This document shows positions 57,801 to 64,000 of a DNA stretch of 64,000 bases, one piece after another (position 1 is the first letter of the stretch; each line of letters begins with the position of its first letter). The stretch spans positions 12,239,501 to 12,303,500 of the forward strand of contig CM063290.1 of NCBI GenBank assembly GCA_032173965.1, in the 5' to 3' direction. Under the pieces are notes generated by a model. That model saw only the letters and a list, made by a program, of their open reading frames with translations. It was not told the origin of the DNA and searched no databases. The stretch is from Sitta carolinensis. Its lineage: Eukaryota; Chordata; Aves; Passeriformes; Sittidae. The translations under genes and the position numbers were made by a program.

Positions 57801-59564
57801 GTTCTGAGGCTCCTGTCTCAGCTTATCCCAGCAAAACACGGAGCAAACATCCACGCCCCTGGTCTGCAGTAGAGCTCCCTGTGCCTGTATTCTAGGAAAA
57901 GCAACTTCTCACCCTCCTGTGGGATGCTGCCCAGGATTCAGAGGCTGGGGAGGTTGGCATGAAGAACCTCATACACCCACATGTGTACAAACTCACACTC
58001 ACATGCACTTACCCTCCCTCAGATACTTGTTCCCCTCAGCCAAAAGTTCCATCACCCAGACAAAAGGGATACTCGACATTTTTGGCCAGGTATTGAATGA
58101 AGCCACTCTGTGAGAGATGGTGAGGGTGTTTAAAGGCTTTTGTTTATGATGTGTGCTAAAGATAAGCCTCCTGGAAAGATGAAAGATGCCCTTTGGAAGC
58201 AGGAGTAAGGCAGGAAGGAATGCCAGTTTTAAATTACTGTGAAAGCTGACACTACCTTTTAACATTCAATGTGCAAAAAGCCTGTGTCTCACCACATCTT
58301 GAAAGAAGTCTCTTGGATTATGAGCATGACCAATAACGACTGGAGGGAATTCCTGCCTCCTCCTGGCAAGTGCATAAGCTGACAGCAGATATTGTCTTCC
58401 ACATTACCGCTTTTCCCTTAGAGGCAGAGGTTCACAAGGTGTGAATAAAAATCCATGCAGAAAGCCCAGCTGATGTTCTTCTAATGTGGAATAAACAGAG
58501 GAGAAGAGCCCTGGCTGCAGCAAGGTCTGGGAACAAGGAGTGGCCAATGTTTAGGGTTTTCACCTGGCCAGGCAGAATAAAGCATCACTTCTTGATTTAA
58601 TTTGTATTTTGATTTGTAGTCACAGACTCTCAATGTGAAGCCTTCCATGCAACACACATGGGAAGCGTTTCTTCAGGGCCGAAATTGTTTACTAGACTTG
58701 TAGCAATCAGCAGCAGGTTTTGAGTTTCCTCTCAGGCTCTCAAGGCCTTAAAGACAACACTGTTGGCAGGTATTTCACCTGGCATCAGTCTGAAAGAAGA
58801 AAAATATCTGAGGCCTCCAGGATTAACTGTCCTTTCTGTGAGAAACATTTATCACTGTTCATTCTGCTCTCCTCAATCTTTATTTCTATCAAATGCCTGT
58901 GACCAAAGATCTTTGTCCTTTTTGAAAGCATTTCTTCCCCATCAAACGCAGATCATGCAACACTCTGCTACACATAGTAATTCCATGTTGCTAGAAAATT
59001 ACTGTTTCCAGATCAGCCAGGGAAGTTTTGCTGTCCCACTCTACTCTGTGGAACACGATGTGCTGTTCCCAGAGGCTAAAGCCTCCCAGAGGGGAGGACA
59101 AGAGGGTCTTTAACAAGGGGTGATGCTTCCCTTCATCCTTGTCTAAAGAACCTTGAGAAGCCCAGCTCCAGGAGAAGGGGTCTCCAGTCTTGAGGACCAC
59201 CCCATCATGGTCTCATCCTGGTTTGCAGCATTCCTCAGCAAGGACTACCCCCCAGGCCAGGAGGGCATCATGGACCTTCCCAGGAGATGTTCCTGGGAAC
59301 TGGGAGTCTACCCACTCCCTTTTCTAATGGTGGTGCTCAGAGAAGTCCCACAGCCTTGGCACTGGCACCAGAGGGCTGGGAACGAGCTAAGAGTCTGAGA
59401 TCAAATTTTCTCCCAAACCAGTAAAACACCCTCTGATTGTTTGCAAGGGCTATGGGCCAGCTGTGACCCACATCTCTGTCCTGCAGTGGGACATTGCAGA
59501 GGGACAGGAAGCAACCCCACAGCCTTTTCTGCTCTATTGCAGCCACAGGCAAAAGAAAGAAAAT
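54851..59564. other. Intergenic with AT-rich putative regulatory tracts
   Basis: No coding exon recognised. Long complex AT-richer tracts at 55460-56160 and 58060-58700 could be conserved noncoding elements. No repeat family visible. Confidence 0.45.
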
Positions 59565-59602
59565 GGGGGGGGGGGGGGGGGGGTGGGGAGGAGGAGGCGG
59601 GG
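59565..59602 (+). repeat. G19 run and G-rich extension (G-quadruplex-forming)
   Basis: Nineteen G, then TGGGGAGGAGGAGGCGGGG. Enough G-tracts for several alternative quadruplexes on the plus strand; assembly length here may be unreliable. Confidence 0.9.
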
Positions 59603-62600
59603 AAGTGCCCTCTTCTGTAGTTTTCTTTGTTTGACCAAGGACAAAACTGGTGCAAGCAGAGGAGCTGCAGGAAAACCATCCCAAACAGCACCAGGGACCT
59701 TGCACTCAGTGTGGGAGTTGGGCTGGGAAGCACAAACCCTTGCACACCAGCTCAGCACAAACCCTGCTGGCAGTTTTCCTGCTACATTGAACAGGGAAAT
59801 GTAATGGCGAAGATCCAGGTTTATCCATAACTATGGAAAAGACATATCCCTGTCTCCAGCAAGTCTTCTTCCCCAGCCCTCCCCCCAAATTGTTGCAGAG
59901 ATTTATCCAGGGGCTAGAAGGCTGGAAGCCTGGTTTTGCAGCAGTGTTGGGTATGGCTGTGAGCTCCCTGAAGGTTGTAGGAGACACCAGAGATGAGCAG
60001 CAGACAGAAGCTGTGTGCATTGGATACAAACCTTGGATCTTCTTTCATCCAGAAAGTAAACTACTAAAGATTTGCTTGAAAGGCGCATTTTCCTTGTCAT
60101 TGATACTTCCAGCTGTAGAAATAACAACATATTTCCGATGCTTGTTTGTTACAGCAGTTTGCAAAAAAACATCACCACATTATTTCCAAGGCAGTAATGA
60201 AACTGAATTAACAATATTTGATAATATAAAAAGTAAACTACAAGTAAATAGTTTGAACTTCAGCAATATTTGTGGGTGATAATGATAATGTTCAACCGAT
60301 GGGATGCTATCCTAATGACACACCCATGGAAAATGAGGAGGAATATTTGCTTCCAGCTAATTGCTGAGCCTGTATACTGTGTAACATCACAAAGCACATT
60401 CTGAGTAAATCATCATTTGATCTTGAAGGTTACACAACGAAACTTTTCAATTGCTTTTTCTCATCATTAAAAGAATTTTGGGATTACAGGGGAAATAATT
60501 TTTTCAGCTCTGAGAACATGGAAAAGCAGAGGCGTGCCCTGGCAAGCCAGTTATCTGTGCACTTTGCCATCTGGGCATGATTCCCAGCCCAGACATTTCT
60601 TTTGCTGAAGGGCAGGGATGGTGGGTCTGGGCACAGAAGCTGCTAACACTGGAATCCTACTGGTGCTGCTGCCCAGCCCCTGTGCTGGGCACACTCCAGA
60701 GGCCGGGCAGGGGAAGCAAAGCAGCCTTTGGCAGCACCCTTAGCCCTTCACCCACTCACCCACCAGAGCCCAACACAGCTCCAAAGCCAGCGAGGCAGGC
60801 GCAGCTCCTGTGCCCCTGCCCAGGGAGGTTCACGTGGGGCAGCAGCTCCTCCCTGCAGTGCCCACTGCACCCACCCCACTGCTGCTGAGCTCCGTGTGTG
60901 CCACCTTGGCCGTGGATCACTCCTGTGCACCACGAGCTCCTCATCAATCACCCATTTATCTTTTTCAGCACAATCCATCATTTCAGCATAAATGCTATCT
61001 CACCTGGCACTGCAGCTCTGTTTGTACCATACAAAGCAGGTGTCCCAGAGCAAAGCCTCCCCTCTCCTGGAGTCAGCACCTGCATCCTCCCCTGCCAAGC
61101 TGAGCCTCTTGGCTATACATGACTCAGCTTTCCCCACAATGCACCATACATTTTTTTACAAGGATGGTTAAAAATATCACAGTTTGATCTTCCTTATGCA
61201 AAAGACTGTGACATCTAAGGGAGAAATTGGGAAAAAGCAGGCAAACTTGGTTCTTAACTAAAACCGGACAGCAGCAGAGCACAGCACTCTGCCACAGCCT
61301 CCTGCACAGCATCATGCTGCTCCCAGGGAGCTTCTGCGAGCAAAATGAATGGGCTCGGCTGTGGTCCCTGCATCAGGAATTTGGAGGAGTTCTCATGCAT
61401 TTTACTGTGTTTTACAGTCAGAGCCCAGATGGTGTGTAGGAGGAGCCCTGAGAGCTCGGTGCATGCCCGTGTGGTGTGCAGTGTGCTGCTGGGCAGCCCC
61501 GATGGCAGTGCTGGGCCCCCAGGATGTCACTGACATCCCACAGCTGACAGCTGCAGAGGGTGTCTGAGGCATGGGCCCCAGGGACCAGTGCCTTCCCTGG
61601 GCCCTGTGGGTCAGCCACAAGCATGCCCTCCTTCAGCCCAGCCCTGCTGCTGGCCACAGCACTGATTTAGCTCTGGTCAGACCCACCCCTGCTCTGGCAG
61701 TACCAGAAGGTTGCTATCTACAAGCAACTGTAAAGGGCTCGAGCAGCCGGACAGTATCAATTGTGGTTTTCTGACAATGATCCACAAAAAGCAAAGTTAT
61801 TTTAAGAAGGGTAAATATAGCCCAGACATTTAACTCATGTCCACCCACAGCCCTTCTGCTCTGCTGGGCACCATGGCACTTAAAACTCCATGTCCTGTCC
61901 TAGATGTGATTTTGGGGACAGGGAAACTTTGCTTTCTAGTGTTGCTGCTCCTCCAGGAGGAATTCTGGCTGCAGGAGGTCTCTCCCAAGCATGCTCTGCC
62001 ACCCTCCCATGCCAATCTGGGCACCCATGTGCACCCCACCTGGTGCTGCTACAGGCATGTCCCCAGCATCCTGCACCACATCCTTTCCCGTCTGTACAGG
62101 ATGCTGTGGGCTCCTGCTGAGCTGCTCATACCACCAGAGCAGAGAGGGCATCACTCCCCTGTGAGGGATGTGAAACTGAAACCAGGAAAAAGACTCACAT
62201 CACCTCTGGACACCTGGTTCCAGGTCAGCCTCCCATACCCTCTAGTCTGGGACTTTTGGGACTGGAAGCTGAAAGGATAGCCAGAAATTCTTGAAATTTT
62301 TCTAGCCCCCATGCTGGACAGTGGTTTCTCAGCCTCTGTTTCTTTTTATCTACTAGAATCAGGACAATGTGGTCCCTTTGCAGGGAGGCTTGGCTGAGCA
62401 CAGGCTGCAGAAACTCCTGGGCAGGAGGAGCTGCAGAACTGTAAACTCCAGTAACTTCACATTGGGGACCAGAGAGTCACTTTTCAGGATTTGTACATGA
62501 TGCTACCAGCTCAAATCCACGTGACACATTTATTCATTAAGAACCTGGTACTGTGTTTTTATGACAAATATATGACTGCCTTGGCACTCACTATTCAGCC

Positions 62601-64000
62601 CAGTATTATTTAAAATCTTCTCTTGCTATGATTATTTGATAATGCAGCCTATTACACAGTTCTTCAGGGAAGGGGAGGATGAAACACTGCACATTTTATC
62701 TCGTCTTTGTTATTTGCTGGTAAAACTTCACCAGAGCAATGACTGGTGAAAGAAATTTAGTGGCATTGGCTGAAAATTTTTGAGGTTTAAAAGTAAATGA
62801 CTCATGATAGGATATTGCATTACATTTGCTTTAATAATACTGACTTCTTGTATTTCCTATTTTTGAAACATTGGCTGCTCTTAAAATGTGAAACCCTGAG
62901 GTGTCAGCACAGGCAGGTTTGCTGGCCTCCAGTTCCTTTTCCACCATATGGAATTTTCTTCTAGATCTGTTCCTGTATCTTTTCCAGGTAAAATCTTTTT
63001 GACCTGGAAAATTTGCTATCTGGGAAATCTTACACCAGTTTTCCCATCCTTTTGCCTAACTTGGGAATCAAGCTGCTAGCTTGGGGTTGCCAGCCTTCTC
63101 CTTTGACACTGTCACAGGATTGGCATCCTCCTTGCCTTCTGCGCAGGTGTTACAGAATTCCCATTATTTAACAGGAATGCACTTCAGCCCTGTTGGACTC
63201 CAGGCACTGCTGTTTCCCTTCTGCAGAGTGCAGTGGTTTATAATGCCGGGACATCTTTATGTCTATTCCAATTACTGAACAAAAATTGCTGCTGGACACC
63301 TTTGCTTTTCTACAGCACTAGGAGTTCCCCAAACCGCTGAGCACAGATCCTGCAGAATTGCAGGATTTCATTTGTTCCCAGGAGAGGCTGTGAACTTTGC
63401 TGATTCTCCTCAGTTGCACCATCCTTGTCCATAACCTGAAGGCTGCTTTAATCCCTGGGGATGATTCCCCAGAGCTGATACACAGCTCCAGGACTGATGG
63501 AGCACAGCCCAAGGGTGGTTCAAGGCCAGAGCTGTGGCTCTGGAAGTGCAGCCTGCAGGATAGTCAGGCAGAGCACAGCCTGGCATTTTGGCCATGTAGC
63601 CCATCCACCTGCTCTGCACCAGTGGTTCTCCTGCCTTGTGTCCACACATCAGCTGCTGAAGTGGGTGCTCTTGGTGAGCCCACTGGGGCACAGCTTGGCA
63701 TGAGAAGCTAAGGGGGAGATCCCATCCTGGTCTTCCTCCCCCAGGTGGGAGCTTGGCTTCAGCAAGGACAGGAACTGGGGGATGTGCTGCCTCCTACATT
63801 ACCTTCCTGCTCTCTGCAGCTCTTCTCTGTACCCTTGGGTTATGCCCTTCTACATCTGCACTACCCAGCATCCACAAGTGATGAATTTTGTTCCCATTTT
63901 ATTACCTACTGCTCCATATCAGCCTCACTTTCTGCAGTTCTTCACACTGGCTCTACATTTCCCTCTCCTGAACAGCTCAGCATCAGTGGCAGGTTCTTCC
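59603..64000. other. Intergenic to the right edge
   Basis: No coding exon recognised. Two AT-rich complex tracts, 60040-60520 and 62490-62880, look like candidate conserved noncoding elements; the second holds the perfect inverted repeat TTCACCAG/CTGGTGAA at 62727-62750. Confidence 0.45.

Noticed and set aside
18900..64000. Search for XXYLT1 exons, the next gene to the right in vertebrates
   Set aside because: No frame resembles the xylosyltransferase; the gene presumably lies beyond the right edge.
1..64000. tRNA, rRNA, CRISPR arrays, bacterial operons, endogenous retroviral genes
   Set aside because: None seen on either strand; the window is ordinary vertebrate chromosomal DNA.

Overview
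This is vertebrate nuclear DNA, almost certainly from a bird. Two protein-coding genes can be recognised, both with vertebrate structure: LSG1, with many short exons on the minus strand, and FAM43A, with a single coding exon on the plus strand. They are neighbours in the same block in birds and mammals (human 3q29). Dispersed repeats are sparse and are of the CR1 LINE type that dominates avian genomes. I see no bacterial, viral or plasmid signature. The species cannot be told from the sequence alone.

Layout. Positions 1-8142 hold the first ten coding exons of LSG1, the GTPase that releases export factors from the cytoplasmic 60S ribosomal subunit; its 3' end lies left of the window. Its CpG-island promoter (about 7440-8290) carries a fourfold 12-bp GC-box repeat. 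A CR1 3' end and a (TCCR)n microsatellite abut the promoter. The LSG1-FAM43A interval (8.6-16.4 kb) has a second CpG island at 12.0-12.6 kb and two exon-like blocks on the minus strand next to it that I cannot assign to a family. FAM43A (17009-18097) sits in a strong CpG island with a TATA-like box, two small upstream ORFs, a GC-rich repeat just after the stop codon and a clear polyadenylation signal at 18873.

From 18.9 kb to the right edge (45 kb) I find no convincing coding exon. This stretch corresponds to the gene-poor interval that follows FAM43A in vertebrates. It is ordinary GC-balanced sequence broken by AT-rich tracts that resemble conserved regulatory elements, one isolated CpG-rich patch near 54.6 kb, three old CR1 fragments, micro- and minisatellites, homopolymer runs, and several inverted repeats. 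The most striking of these is a bulge-free 45-bp hairpin at 22697-22789.

The two genes have no known joint pathway: LSG1 is a housekeeping ribosome-maturation factor, FAM43A a PTB-domain protein of poorly defined role. The main observations for follow-up are the AT-AC (U12-type) donor in LSG1, an off-by-one donor after LSG1 coding exon 4, the 22.7-kb hairpin, the unassigned exon-like blocks at 11.2-11.9 kb, and the FAM43A upstream ORFs.
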